IMG/VR virus record: IMGVR_UViG_3300028394_000204
Coordinates: 1-33,842 of that record
Length of the DNA stretch: 33,842 nt
Direction: 5' to 3' (one strand)
From: a virus
The notes beneath the pieces were generated by a model, which searched no databases, had not been told where the DNA came from, and saw only the letters and a list, made by a program, of their open reading frames with translations. Shown here piece by piece: positions 17,001 through 24,316 of this stretch; the stretch's first letter is position 1; every line of letters begins with the position of its first letter. The translations under genes were made by a program, and so were the position numbers.

Positions 17001-20000
17001 TACAGCATCAGCAGTAACAGCAACTGGCGCATTGATTACTGTTCCAAGTACTGTGACCTTTTATGTTGGAATGCCAATCACATTTACTGGAACAACTATT
17101 GGTGGATTTGCATTGTCAACTGTTTACTATGTTGCCAATATAGATGCCGTAAACAACACCATTGGCATTGCTTCTATAAGTGGTGGCCCAGTAATTAGTT
17201 CTGGTTTGAGCAATCAAACTGCCAGTACCATGATTATACATGCCGCAGGCTGGGACCATGTTGTTCCTGGAACTGCGATTGTGGCAGGTTTAGATTCAAC
17301 AACAACTTACAGTATTGAACCAAGAGTACAATTTACAGCTGGCTCATTTGCAACAACAGCAAGAACTCTACCAAGCACTGTTAAGTGGATTTCAACATCG
17401 TATGCTTCTGGTAATGGTCGATTTGTTGCAATTGCCAACGGTTCAACTGTGTCAGCAACATCTATTGACGGATTTAACTGGATTTCAGGAGGTGCTCTTT
17501 CTGGCAGCACAAACTGGGTAAGTTTGGCTTCTGGAACAATTAGTACAGTAACTTATCATGTGGCCATTGCAGGTGGCGCTGGTAGTACAGTTTCTGCATA
17601 CACTACAACTGGTGGAGATTCTTGGTCATCAATGAGCAGTTTGCCAGCCGGCAACTGGACCAGCGTGGCATTTGGTAACGGACGATTTGTTGCTGTATCA
17701 AATGGCACTGTGAGTGCATTTAGCACAACTGGCACAGGATGGACAAACGGCGGCGGTATGGTTTCTGCCAATTACATATCAGTAGCATACGGCAGCGGCC
17801 CTGCTAAGTTTGTGGCCATTGCTGGCGGTAGCATTGGTACTTCACAAACTACTGCATATTCAGCTGATGGTGTGTCATGGACAGCAGGTACATTGCCAGC
17901 GTTGGCATACTGGACTAGCATTACATATGGTAACGGACGATTTGTAGCAGTGGCACAAGGTAGTACAGCAACAGCTTATTCTCTTGATGGTATTACTTGG
18001 ACTACACCAGCAACATTGTTGCCGCAAGTGTCTGCGTGGAGCAACATCAAATACGGTCAAGGAACTTTCTTAGCAACAGCTGGAAAATTAACACCAACAT
18101 TTACTGGTACAACTCCAGGTAGCAATTTGGTAAGTTTGAGTAGTACTGCTGGTTTGGCAACAGGCCAATCAATTGTACCATCGGTAGCCACAGTGACAAC
18201 TACAACAACAAATGCAAACCGTGCATTGACATCATTAAGTGGTACATCTCGTATTGACTCCAACGGAATATTAAGCCCAGGTTTAATTAATTCAGGTAAT
18301 GCTCTTGCAGTGGGTATGGTACTATCTGGTACAGGAATTACAACTGCTCAAAATATTACAATTACAGCAATGAGCGGAAATTCTACAGTAGTAACAGTGA
18401 CTTATGCCACACAAAAAACTATTCCGTTTGTTACAGGACAAACTATTAGAATAGTAGGTGCTATTCCTACTGGTTATAATGGATCATGGACTGTTACTGG
18501 AACACCAACAACAAGTCAAGTACAATTTAACAGCAGTTTAACAACTACAGTTACTACATTTGGATTTGTTCAAAGTACTCCTACTTGGATCACTGGAACT
18601 ACTGCGTTTACATCAACTGCAAGCAGTGTGTCAGGAACAACATTAACAGTGGGCGGAACAGTAACTGGTACTGTGGCACTTGGACAAGCTCTAAGCGGTA
18701 ATAGTTATACTTCAAACTTCCAACAAATTATTGGAACAGTATTATCAATCCCAGGAGCAACAGTAGGAACTCCAACAAACGGTATGTATATTGGTGGCCC
18801 TAGCATTACAACTGGTACAACTATCACAGCAGCCGCTACTGCCAGCTGGTTTGCTGGTGTGGCCAAAGGAACTGATGTTACATTTACTGGTAGTATTAGC
18901 GGTAACGTACTAACAGTAACAAGCGCACCAAGCGGAGCTGGCTTAAACATTGGTATGATATTGAGCATCAGCACACTTGATCCTACTAGAAACAATGTCC
19001 TTGGCGGAAACTATATCACTGGAAACTTGACAGGTACCAGCACAAGCGCATCAAGTACATGGACTGTAAATATTCCACAAACATTAGCCAGCACTGCAAA
19101 CATAGTTGCAACTCCAGTAGTTATGACAGTTAGTGCAGTAGGCGTAGGTTCTGTTGTGCCAGGCGCAGTGCTAAGTGGTCCTGCGGCAATTCCTCAAGCA
19201 CAATCTCTCAACATCACCAGCATTGTAACAGACGGACTTGAAGTTAGGGTAAACTATGCTTCAACCGGTACAGCGGCATTTGCTGTTGGACAGCGTATTG
19301 ACATTGCAGGTACAAGCGTTAGTGCATATAACACATCATGGGTTGTTTCAGCATGTACTGCAACTTTTGTACGATTCTATAGTGCATTAACAACCGATCT
19401 TGGAACTGGCGGAACTATTACCAGCTCGGCAGCATTTGTAACTGCACAAGTAACCAGCAGTGTAGCCGCAGTTGCTAGCCCAACGTTGACTGCAACAGGT
19501 GGTTTTGGTGTAGCCGGATTTAATCAGTTTGTTGTGAGCAGTGCTACAAGTATTGCCAACGGACAATTAGTTACTGGAACTGGAATTCCAACTAATACCT
19601 ATGTGACCAGCATAGCCAGCACAACTGTTACACTGTCAAATAACTTTATTGCTGACGGTTCTGGAACATATAACTTCTACGCACCAGGTGCCGCAGGTAC
19701 TTATTATATTACTCCAGCAACAACAGCAGCCGTCGCAGGCGGTACTTCATTCAGCGGATTAAGTTATACCCTAAGCAACAGTCACAACATCACTCAAACT
19801 AACACCATTTTTGGTAATAGTTTAACAGGTTATATTACTGCATTTGTGGGTGGATCAGGAGGCGCAGGAACTTATACTGTCAGCACTAGCTTTGCACCAA
19901 CAGGTACCCTTGCAATTAGTGGTGTAAATTATCAAACCAATACAGCATTGGCAGTTGCGGCAACAGCAATGACGGCTACTAATAATACTATTAACGTAGC

Positions 20001-23000
20001 AAGTTCTACAGGGTTAACAGTTGGCCAAAATATTACATTCAGCGGCGGAGCAGCCGTACGTACTCCAGCTATTCAACAAACTGCTAGTAGCGGTAATTTA
20101 ATTACACTAAGTAGCGGTACTGGTGTTGTACAAGGTAACGTAATTGTTCCAACTGCAACAATAGTGAATACAACAGCAACTCAAACAGCTAGCGGTTCAA
20201 ACCAAGTATTGCTTGCAAGCGCAACCGGTATTACTGCGGGCTCTAGCTTGATTTTTACGGCAGTTTCACAAAGTACAACCGCTACAGCTACTACTAATGC
20301 AACTGTTTCTTTAACTGCAAGTAGCATAGATACACTAGGTGTTTTGACAGTTGGTTCAGGAACTCCTGTTGTTGGTATGGTGTTGACTGGTACCGGTGTT
20401 CAAACAGCACAGAGTATTCCAGTAACAGTATCATCGGGTTCTGGATCAGTTGTGACACTAACTTATGCAACACAAGGTGCTACTCCGTTTATTGTTGGTC
20501 AAACTATCACAGTGCGTGGTATGACTCCAACAGCATACAACGGCACATGGACCGTGGCCACAGCTTCGACCACACAAGTAACATTTAACAGTAGTGCAAC
20601 TGGTGCATTGACCACAACTGGTACAATTATCAGTGAGCCATGCTATGTTGTAAACAACATTACTGGTTCATTATGGCAGACCAGCTTGTCTGCAACTGTT
20701 GCAGTTGCATCAACAACTATCACAGGTACAAACAACATCATTACAGTTGCAAGTACAACTGGCATAACAGTTGGTGCACCAGTACAGTTTGCTGGTACAG
20801 TGGCTGGTAACATTGTTGCTGGTACAACTTATTATATTACACAAGTAGTCAACGCAACTACTATTGCAATCAGTTCTACATTTAAAGCCGCAAACTTTGC
20901 GCTTACTACAACAACAGCTCAATCGTTTACATTAAACGTAAGTGCAAGTTTTGGTAACTTGCAGCCAGGCGATGTTGCCAACGCAGTTTACTATGTTACA
21001 GCAGTTACTGGTAACTATGTAAAACTCAGTGTGAATCCAACACTAACTCCAGAATATCCGTTGGTAAATGCCAACGGAGCATGGACAGTTAGAGCTGGTG
21101 ATATACTGGGTGGTGCAACTACTACTATTCTTGAAACTGCATCAGGCGGTAACTGGGCACGTTTAAGCAACAGCGTGAGTGCAACAGTTGGGCAAGTTAT
21201 TACACCAGTAACTGACTCTGTATCAGCAACAGTTGGTAGTACATTAGGTGCTCAAACAACCAGCATGACTACCAGTACAATATCAACAGCTGGTGTGTTA
21301 ACAGTGTCAGCTGGTAGTCCGTTCCCAGGCATGATATTAACTGGTACAAACATACCAATTGCACAGAATTATGCAGTTACGGCCACAAGCGGTAACGGAA
21401 CAACAGCTACAATTACATTTAGCAGTGCTACAGCTCCAATTGTTGGACAGTTAATTACTATTCAAGGTGTAACTCCTGTTGGATACAACGGAACTTTTGT
21501 GGTTACTGGATCTAGTGCAACTACTGTTCAGTATTCTAACACTACTACAGGTAGTATGATTACTTCAGGTAGCGTTATCAGCAAGCCAACTTACATTGTT
21601 TCTAACATCAACGGTATTACTGGTGCAGGTGGAACATATCAAGTTAACTACACCACTGGACCAAACGTAACTAGTACAACTATTACTGGTACTGGTAACT
21701 TGATGGCAGTATCTAGTGTACGTCACATACAAGACGGTGAACAGTTTACTACTCCAGCAAGCGGAACATTTGGTGGTTTGAGCAACAGCACAACTTACTA
21801 TGTGATTGCAACTGTTCCAAGCACTAATCAAATTGCTATCAGTACAACATACTTTGGAAATGCGCAGGCATTTACCAGCGGTACAACAGTTGGTAGCTTT
21901 GTTGGATCCTTTGCCGCAGGCTTTGGAGGACTAATATCAGGTACTCCTTACTATGTTGCGGCTGTAAGTGCAAGCGGAAACTATGTACGTTTAAGTACAA
22001 GTGCAACATTAAGCCCAATTGCTACACTGACAAACGGTAACGATGCATGGACTACTGGTATTGATGACAAGTTTGGTTTAGTAAGTGGCCGCCCATATTA
22101 TGTGGCCAGCGTGGCAACTAACAATATTACAGTTAGTTCTTCACCAACACTAACCCCAGTTATTACACTACAAAATGGAGGATCATCAGGTAACGCTCAG
22201 TGGACTACTTCAGTTAGCGATACAAGCACAGGCGGATTGCCAACATCATTTGGTTCAACTTTCAACTACTATATTACTGGTATTCTTAGTGCTACAAATC
22301 AGTTGATTATTAGTACAAGTTATCTTGGTGATAGTATTACTGTTGTTAACGGCACCGGCGGCACTATAGCAACAAGTGCTGGTTCATACTTGGGTGGTTT
22401 AACATCAGGTACAACTTACTATATTGCCACAGTTGACCCTGTTAACAACCAAGTTACATTAAGCACCAGCGCAACACTGACTCCAATTGTTCAAATTGCC
22501 AATTTGAGTCTTAGTGCATGGACCAGTGTGTCTGGCGCGGGCGCTGCCGCAAGCAGTCCGGATGGTATTAACTGGACTACTCGTGCGTTGACTAACGATT
22601 CATGGGCCGCACTAGAGTTTGGTAACACAAAAACCAGCTTTACTGGTAGCATTACCAGCACAACACTAACAGTGACCAGTGCTCCAACTGGATCTGGCAT
22701 TGTGGTTGGACAAACATTGAATGGTATTGGAATCAGTGCTGGCACTAGAGTAGTGGCTAATTTGACAGGTACTGCAACCAGTTCCAGCAGTACATGGACT
22801 GTGAGCAATAACTATACCAGCACCACTGGATCTATAACGATAAACGCGGCATTGCCAACTTGGGTTGTTATTGCTGGCGGTGCAGTAACCAGCGCCAATG
22901 CAGTTTCAATTCCTAACTTTACAACAGCACAAGCTCGTGTGGTTATTGCTTCGGGACAAATTGCTAGTTTCAGACTAATAGAACCTGGAAGTGGATATGC

Positions 23001-23952
23001 AACTGCACCATCGGTGACCATTACTGATCCAAATGCAACCAGTGCCGCAACCTTTACAGTGCGTACAGGCATTGGTGCATTGGGTAATCCATCGTTTACC
23101 AACAGAGGAACTGGATATACCACAGCAACTACCAACGTTTCTGGCGCAGGATTTGCTGATATATTCCAAACAACTCAATACATAAATGTCAGCGGAATGA
23201 CGTCAGTTCCAACTCCAGGTGCAAACGTACAATTTGCTGGAAACGCAACTTATTACAAATTGGTCAGCATAAGCAGTTTGAGTGGTAGTACTGGTAATTA
23301 CAGTGCGGCCCTACAACTCAGCCCAAGCATGAGCATTAGTCTTAGCCCCGTACACGGTGTTGCTATTACCATGCGAATATTGTATAGCCAATGTCGTTTA
23401 ACTGGACACGATTTCTTGAGTATTGGAACCGGTAATTTTGCCACAACCAACTACCCAGGTATACCAACCCAGGCAGCAGATCCAGCCAACGAAACTGTTG
23501 AAAATAACGGTGGTCGTGTGTTCTACACCAGTACTGACCAAGATGGTAACTTTAACGTGGGTGATTTGTTCACAGTTCAACAGTCAACTGGTATTGCCAC
23601 ATTGAATGCCAATGCGTTTAACTTGAGCGGATTACAAACACTGACATTGGGTGCCGTTACACTGGGTAGCTCAAATACCAGTATTACCAGTTTCTCAACA
23701 GACGGTACATTTACTGCAAATAGTGACAATATTGTACCAACACAGCGAGCAATTAGAACATTTATTGCTAGCCAAATTGGTGGTGGCGGATCTACAGTAA
23801 ACGTAAATACGTTGGTAGCTGGTAATTTACAAATTACCGGAAATGTGATAAGTAATACAACAGGCGCGGCGATAAATATAAAGAATAGAGCAAACTTTAC
23901 ACAGGGAGTAGATGGTAGTCCCTTAGCACTAAACTACTTCTTACTAAGATAA
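14068..23952 (+). CDS. Giant 3294-aa tail fibre with nested domain insertions
   Basis: This is collinear with the 1230-aa fibre: seven CBM5/12-like repeats (residues 1-~385), a beta-helix from ~424 with the same MFYVRNGSGIRNMTLQG core, and the same C-terminus (RVFYTSTDQDGNFNVGDLF at ~3150, TQRAIRTFIASQIGGGG at ~3224). Compared with that paralog it carries a helical insert of ~180 residues (453-632), an 86-residue module (~975-1060), and a block of ~1860 residues placed between IEPRV and ARVVIASG. That block is a BNR/kelch-like seven-bladed propeller, itself split by an array of Thr/Ser/Gly-rich modules (~1340-2823) and by one further module (2858-2930). The frame is open throughout with no intein motif. 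The ribosome site is GGAG. It is almost certainly a virion host-recognition protein; ligands are unknown. Confidence 0.85.
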   Translation: MAEFKLGRIRFVWKNTWAGSTAYIKDDVVRYGGKTYVCILGHTSTSNFYTDLTANWNLASDGQVWLGTWAGTTAYKIGDTVKYGGIVYVCNLGHTSQATLEADSSKWDTFASAFDWKDAWAISTAYKIGDIVKYGATIYRCKLGHTSAGTLASGLENDQSKWDVLNQSFDYKGTFATSTRYKNNDVVKWGAGLWICTAYYTSASTFDDTKWSQFVEGLEFEDTWSSSTAYQAGDIVTYGGYTYAAIQNHSNQTPSTATAYWSLFSTGFLFSGDWTTSTAYKVGNVVRLGGYTYLATADHTAGAGNKPANTSFWQQLNPGFKWLGTWTTSTGYILGDTIKYNNNSYVCILPHTAATGNRPDNDVSSTYWNLLTGGVETAVMTTQGDITYYGGSGPARLPIGTDGQVLRVTGSNLTWDTFGDINNVYYVAPTGTDAAGYGGTLDKPFLTIKYACQVAATGTAYTNANILIGNNINWIPREVAQYQVYAKANSLDGYTPASVFDAAKSFRDSQFVIDAIRQDMTRNSNQQTVIAALSYFSGPTTFYNASTAAAMPYIITALNKTRDLMIAAVTRTAPANNYQTLTSFTPAVTFSSSGSAAEANASATITNLMAIITNALTAQSTAGIPTPTTGAFTSIFIKTGTYSEVLPISVPENTALIGDELRGTVVQPASGYTTSNMFYVRNGSGIRNMTLQGLSGTLGAANAYGTQRPTAGAYVSLDPGTGVDDASVWIFRRSPYIQNVSTFGTGCTGMKIDGSLHNGGNKSIVANDFTQILSDGIGYWVTNLGKSELVSVFTYYCHIGYLAENGGKIRATNGNNSYGKFGSVSEGVDSNETPITATVNNRALQAIVGNTFTSGNTILRLEYTNAGNSYANTGTAYTFNSPSGINANAIGDEVRDNAVFENRMLTSGAGYVNSVNVAQSGTATGVTIAAADTAVSGAYLGMRIIIISGVGVGQTAYFTSYSAGTKTGIIAKESFATVTASAVTATGALITVPSTVTFYVGMPITFTGTTIGGFALSTVYYVANIDAVNNTIGIASISGGPVISSGLSNQTASTMIIHAAGWDHVVPGTAIVAGLDSTTTYSIEPRVQFTAGSFATTARTLPSTVKWISTSYASGNGRFVAIANGSTVSATSIDGFNWISGGALSGSTNWVSLASGTISTVTYHVAIAGGAGSTVSAYTTTGGDSWSSMSSLPAGNWTSVAFGNGRFVAVSNGTVSAFSTTGTGWTNGGGMVSANYISVAYGSGPAKFVAIAGGSIGTSQTTAYSADGVSWTAGTLPALAYWTSITYGNGRFVAVAQGSTATAYSLDGITWTTPATLLPQVSAWSNIKYGQGTFLATAGKLTPTFTGTTPGSNLVSLSSTAGLATGQSIVPSVATVTTTTTNANRALTSLSGTSRIDSNGILSPGLINSGNALAVGMVLSGTGITTAQNITITAMSGNSTVVTVTYATQKTIPFVTGQTIRIVGAIPTGYNGSWTVTGTPTTSQVQFNSSLTTTVTTFGFVQSTPTWITGTTAFTSTASSVSGTTLTVGGTVTGTVALGQALSGNSYTSNFQQIIGTVLSIPGATVGTPTNGMYIGGPSITTGTTITAAATASWFAGVAKGTDVTFTGSISGNVLTVTSAPSGAGLNIGMILSISTLDPTRNNVLGGNYITGNLTGTSTSASSTWTVNIPQTLASTANIVATPVVMTVSAVGVGSVVPGAVLSGPAAIPQAQSLNITSIVTDGLEVRVNYASTGTAAFAVGQRIDIAGTSVSAYNTSWVVSACTATFVRFYSALTTDLGTGGTITSSAAFVTAQVTSSVAAVASPTLTATGGFGVAGFNQFVVSSATSIANGQLVTGTGIPTNTYVTSIASTTVTLSNNFIADGSGTYNFYAPGAAGTYYITPATTAAVAGGTSFSGLSYTLSNSHNITQTNTIFGNSLTGYITAFVGGSGGAGTYTVSTSFAPTGTLAISGVNYQTNTALAVAATAMTATNNTINVASSTGLTVGQNITFSGGAAVRTPAIQQTASSGNLITLSSGTGVVQGNVIVPTATIVNTTATQTASGSNQVLLASATGITAGSSLIFTAVSQSTTATATTNATVSLTASSIDTLGVLTVGSGTPVVGMVLTGTGVQTAQSIPVTVSSGSGSVVTLTYATQGATPFIVGQTITVRGMTPTAYNGTWTVATASTTQVTFNSSATGALTTTGTIISEPCYVVNNITGSLWQTSLSATVAVASTTITGTNNIITVASTTGITVGAPVQFAGTVAGNIVAGTTYYITQVVNATTIAISSTFKAANFALTTTTAQSFTLNVSASFGNLQPGDVANAVYYVTAVTGNYVKLSVNPTLTPEYPLVNANGAWTVRAGDILGGATTTILETASGGNWARLSNSVSATVGQVITPVTDSVSATVGSTLGAQTTSMTTSTISTAGVLTVSAGSPFPGMILTGTNIPIAQNYAVTATSGNGTTATITFSSATAPIVGQLITIQGVTPVGYNGTFVVTGSSATTVQYSNTTTGSMITSGSVISKPTYIVSNINGITGAGGTYQVNYTTGPNVTSTTITGTGNLMAVSSVRHIQDGEQFTTPASGTFGGLSNSTTYYVIATVPSTNQIAISTTYFGNAQAFTSGTTVGSFVGSFAAGFGGLISGTPYYVAAVSASGNYVRLSTSATLSPIATLTNGNDAWTTGIDDKFGLVSGRPYYVASVATNNITVSSSPTLTPVITLQNGGSSGNAQWTTSVSDTSTGGLPTSFGSTFNYYITGILSATNQLIISTSYLGDSITVVNGTGGTIATSAGSYLGGLTSGTTYYIATVDPVNNQVTLSTSATLTPIVQIANLSLSAWTSVSGAGAAASSPDGINWTTRALTNDSWAALEFGNTKTSFTGSITSTTLTVTSAPTGSGIVVGQTLNGIGISAGTRVVANLTGTATSSSSTWTVSNNYTSTTGSITINAALPTWVVIAGGAVTSANAVSIPNFTTAQARVVIASGQIASFRLIEPGSGYATAPSVTITDPNATSAATFTVRTGIGALGNPSFTNRGTGYTTATTNVSGAGFADIFQTTQYINVSGMTSVPTPGANVQFAGNATYYKLVSISSLSGSTGNYSAALQLSPSMSISLSPVHGVAITMRILYSQCRLTGHDFLSIGTGNFATTNYPGIPTQAADPANETVENNGGRVFYTSTDQDGNFNVGDLFTVQQSTGIATLNANAFNLSGLQTLTLGAVTLGSSNTSITSFSTDGTFTANSDNIVPTQRAIRTFIASQIGGGGSTVNVNTLVAGNLQITGNVISNTTGAAINIKNRANFTQGVDGSPLALNYFLLR
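14083..15190 (+). repeat. Seven tandem CBM5/12-like repeats (3294-aa fibre)
   Basis: The repeats start WKNTWAGST, WLGTWAGTT, WKDAWAIST, YKGTFATST, FEDTWSSST, FSGDWTTST and WLGTWTTST. They are more regular than those of the 1230-aa paralog, and each includes a YGG- or GG-type turn and a following HT-like end. Confidence 0.75.
15424..15963 (+). repeat. Helical insertion in the beta-helix of the giant fibre
   Basis: The 1230-aa paralog passes directly from IKYAC-type sequence to IFIKTGIYSEV. Here about 180 residues intervene, including SVFDAAKSFRDSQFVIDAIR and QTVIAALSYFSG, which look helical. Similar 'RD...I.DAI...QT..A...YF' segments occur in marine phage fibres (recalled, not searched). Confidence 0.65.
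16078..16127 (+). repeat. 50-bp perfect repeat, copy 2 (beta-helix)
   Basis: It is identical to 11916-11965. The surrounding paralogous sequence has many synonymous differences, so this block stands out. Confidence 0.9.
16990..17247 (+). repeat. Inserted 'YYV' module in the giant fibre
   Basis: The paralog reads IYKETDGTQGWDHFLPG, whereas here IAKES and GWDHVVPG are separated by about 86 residues with FYVGMPITFTGTTIGG and STVYYVANIDAVNNTIGIAS. The same module type recurs within 20700-22500. Confidence 0.65.
18349..18585 (+). repeat. YNG module, copy 2 (copy 1 is at about 5484-5700)
   Basis: Core PFVTGQTIRIVGAIPTGYNG followed by SWTVTG. Further copies lie at about 19200-19430 (degenerate, YNTSW), 20410-20650 and 21365-21598. 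The copy in the 4977 gene shows that the module is shared between genes. Confidence 0.7.
18883..19116 (+). repeat. Dispersed 'F' module, copy 2
   Basis: It begins FTGSISGNVLTVTSAPSG and ends near SSTWTVNIPQTLASTANIVA. It matches 8985-9191 and 22639-22857. Confidence 0.7.
20083..22195 (+). repeat. Two tandem composite units of about 1.06 kb
   Basis: Unit A starts ASSGNLITLSS near 20083 and unit B starts ASGGNWARLSN near 21138. Both then run in the same order through a (V/I)LTGT lead-in, YNG module, a YVVNNITG-like link, TTITGTNNIITVAS-like strand and YYV modules. DNA identity is only partial, so the duplication is not recent. A third, less complete unit begins near 18118. Confidence 0.6.
22639..22857 (+). 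repeat. Dispersed 'F' module, copy 3, inside propeller blade 7
   Basis: It begins FTGSITSTTLTVTSAPTG and ends near TSTTGSITINA. It separates SWAALEFGN from WVVIAGG, which together would make one propeller blade. Confidence 0.7.
23871..23878 (+). promoter_or_regulatory. Possible late promoter box in the fibre 3' end
   Basis: GATAAATA, followed by TAAA, lies about 88 bases before the ATG at 23966. It is the same octamer as at 14033. It falls inside the giant gene, so support is moderate. Confidence 0.4.
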
Positions 23953-23965
23953 TTGGAGATAAAAC

Positions 23966-24304
23966 ATGGCAACAGGAAGATTAGGAATCGCTGATTTAGC
24001 GGCAACAACATACACAAATTTGTACATTTGCCCTGCAACAACATTTGCAGTGGTTAACGTGTCATTGTGTAATAGAAATGCAACATCAGTTACAGTGCGA
24101 GTTGCACTGACAACCACTTCAGCATCAGGCAACACTGCTCCTGCTGATAATGCATTTTTAGAATATGACGTTACTATTCCAGCAAACTCCGTACTTGAAC
24201 GCACTGGTATAGTGGTTGATTCAACTAACAAATACATCACAGTACGTGCAAGCGCAACTGGTGTCAGTGCTGTAGCATACGGCATTGAAACCAGTACAAC
24301 ATAA
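23966..24304 (+). CDS. Small beta-rich virion protein (paralog 3 of 3)
   Basis: The 112-aa protein opens with MATGRLGIADLAATTYTNLY, then CPATTFAVVNVSLCNRNAT, alternating strands, and NSVLERTGIVVDSTNKYITV before the end. It has the overall layout of the 4633 and 9609 products: a binding-face strand, an 'N....V.V' strand, a P-rich turn and a 'k.i.v' strand. This style is common for small proteins next to fibres in marine phages. GGAG lies upstream of the ATG. It follows the giant fibre by 13 bases and precedes the Cys-rich pair, so it may adapt one to the other; that is an inference. Confidence 0.68.
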   Translation: MATGRLGIADLAATTYTNLYICPATTFAVVNVSLCNRNATSVTVRVALTTTSASGNTAPADNAFLEYDVTIPANSVLERTGIVVDSTNKYITVRASATGVSAVAYGIETSTT

Positions 24305-24316
24305 GGAGTAACGGTA

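Larger units (their letters stand above)
18085..22536 (+). repeat. Array of dispersed beta modules inside propeller blade 6
   Basis: About 1480 residues consist almost only of Thr, Ser, Gly, Ala, Val and Ile strands. Several module types alternate: GSNLVSLSS..GQ.I.P, the (V/I)LTGTGI..AQ lead-in, the YNG module, the F module and the YYV module. They occur in composite order and are partly tandem. Confidence 0.7.
17365..22905 (+). repeat. Seven-bladed BNR/kelch-like propeller, split by two insertions
   Basis: Five consecutive blades occupy 17365-18010, each like W.S(I/V).YGNGRFVAVA...A.S.DG..W. Blade 6 starts AWSNIKYGQGTFLATAG (to 18084) and resumes AAASSPDGINWTTRALT at 22543. Blade 7 starts SWAALEFGN (to 22629) and resumes WVVIAGGAVTSANAVSI at 22861. 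Counting the split blades gives seven, a usual propeller number. The role would be protein or glycan binding; this is inferred from fold type. Confidence 0.65.

Noticed and set aside
18085-22536. Diversity-generating retroelement or CRISPR-like array suggested by the repeats
   Set aside because: There is no reverse transcriptase, no template/variable repeat pair with adenine-specific differences, and no regular short repeat-spacer pattern. The repeats are protein modules.
22491-23178. Several overlapping minus-strand open frames of 67-107 codons
   Set aside because: All lie inside the conserved C-terminal region of the giant fibre, which is collinear with the 1230-aa paralog.
14068-23952. 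Intein or self-splicing intron within the giant fibre
   Set aside because: The frame is open throughout and no Hint-type Cys/Ser start with HN end, nor a homing endonuclease motif, is seen. The inserts are low-complexity beta modules.
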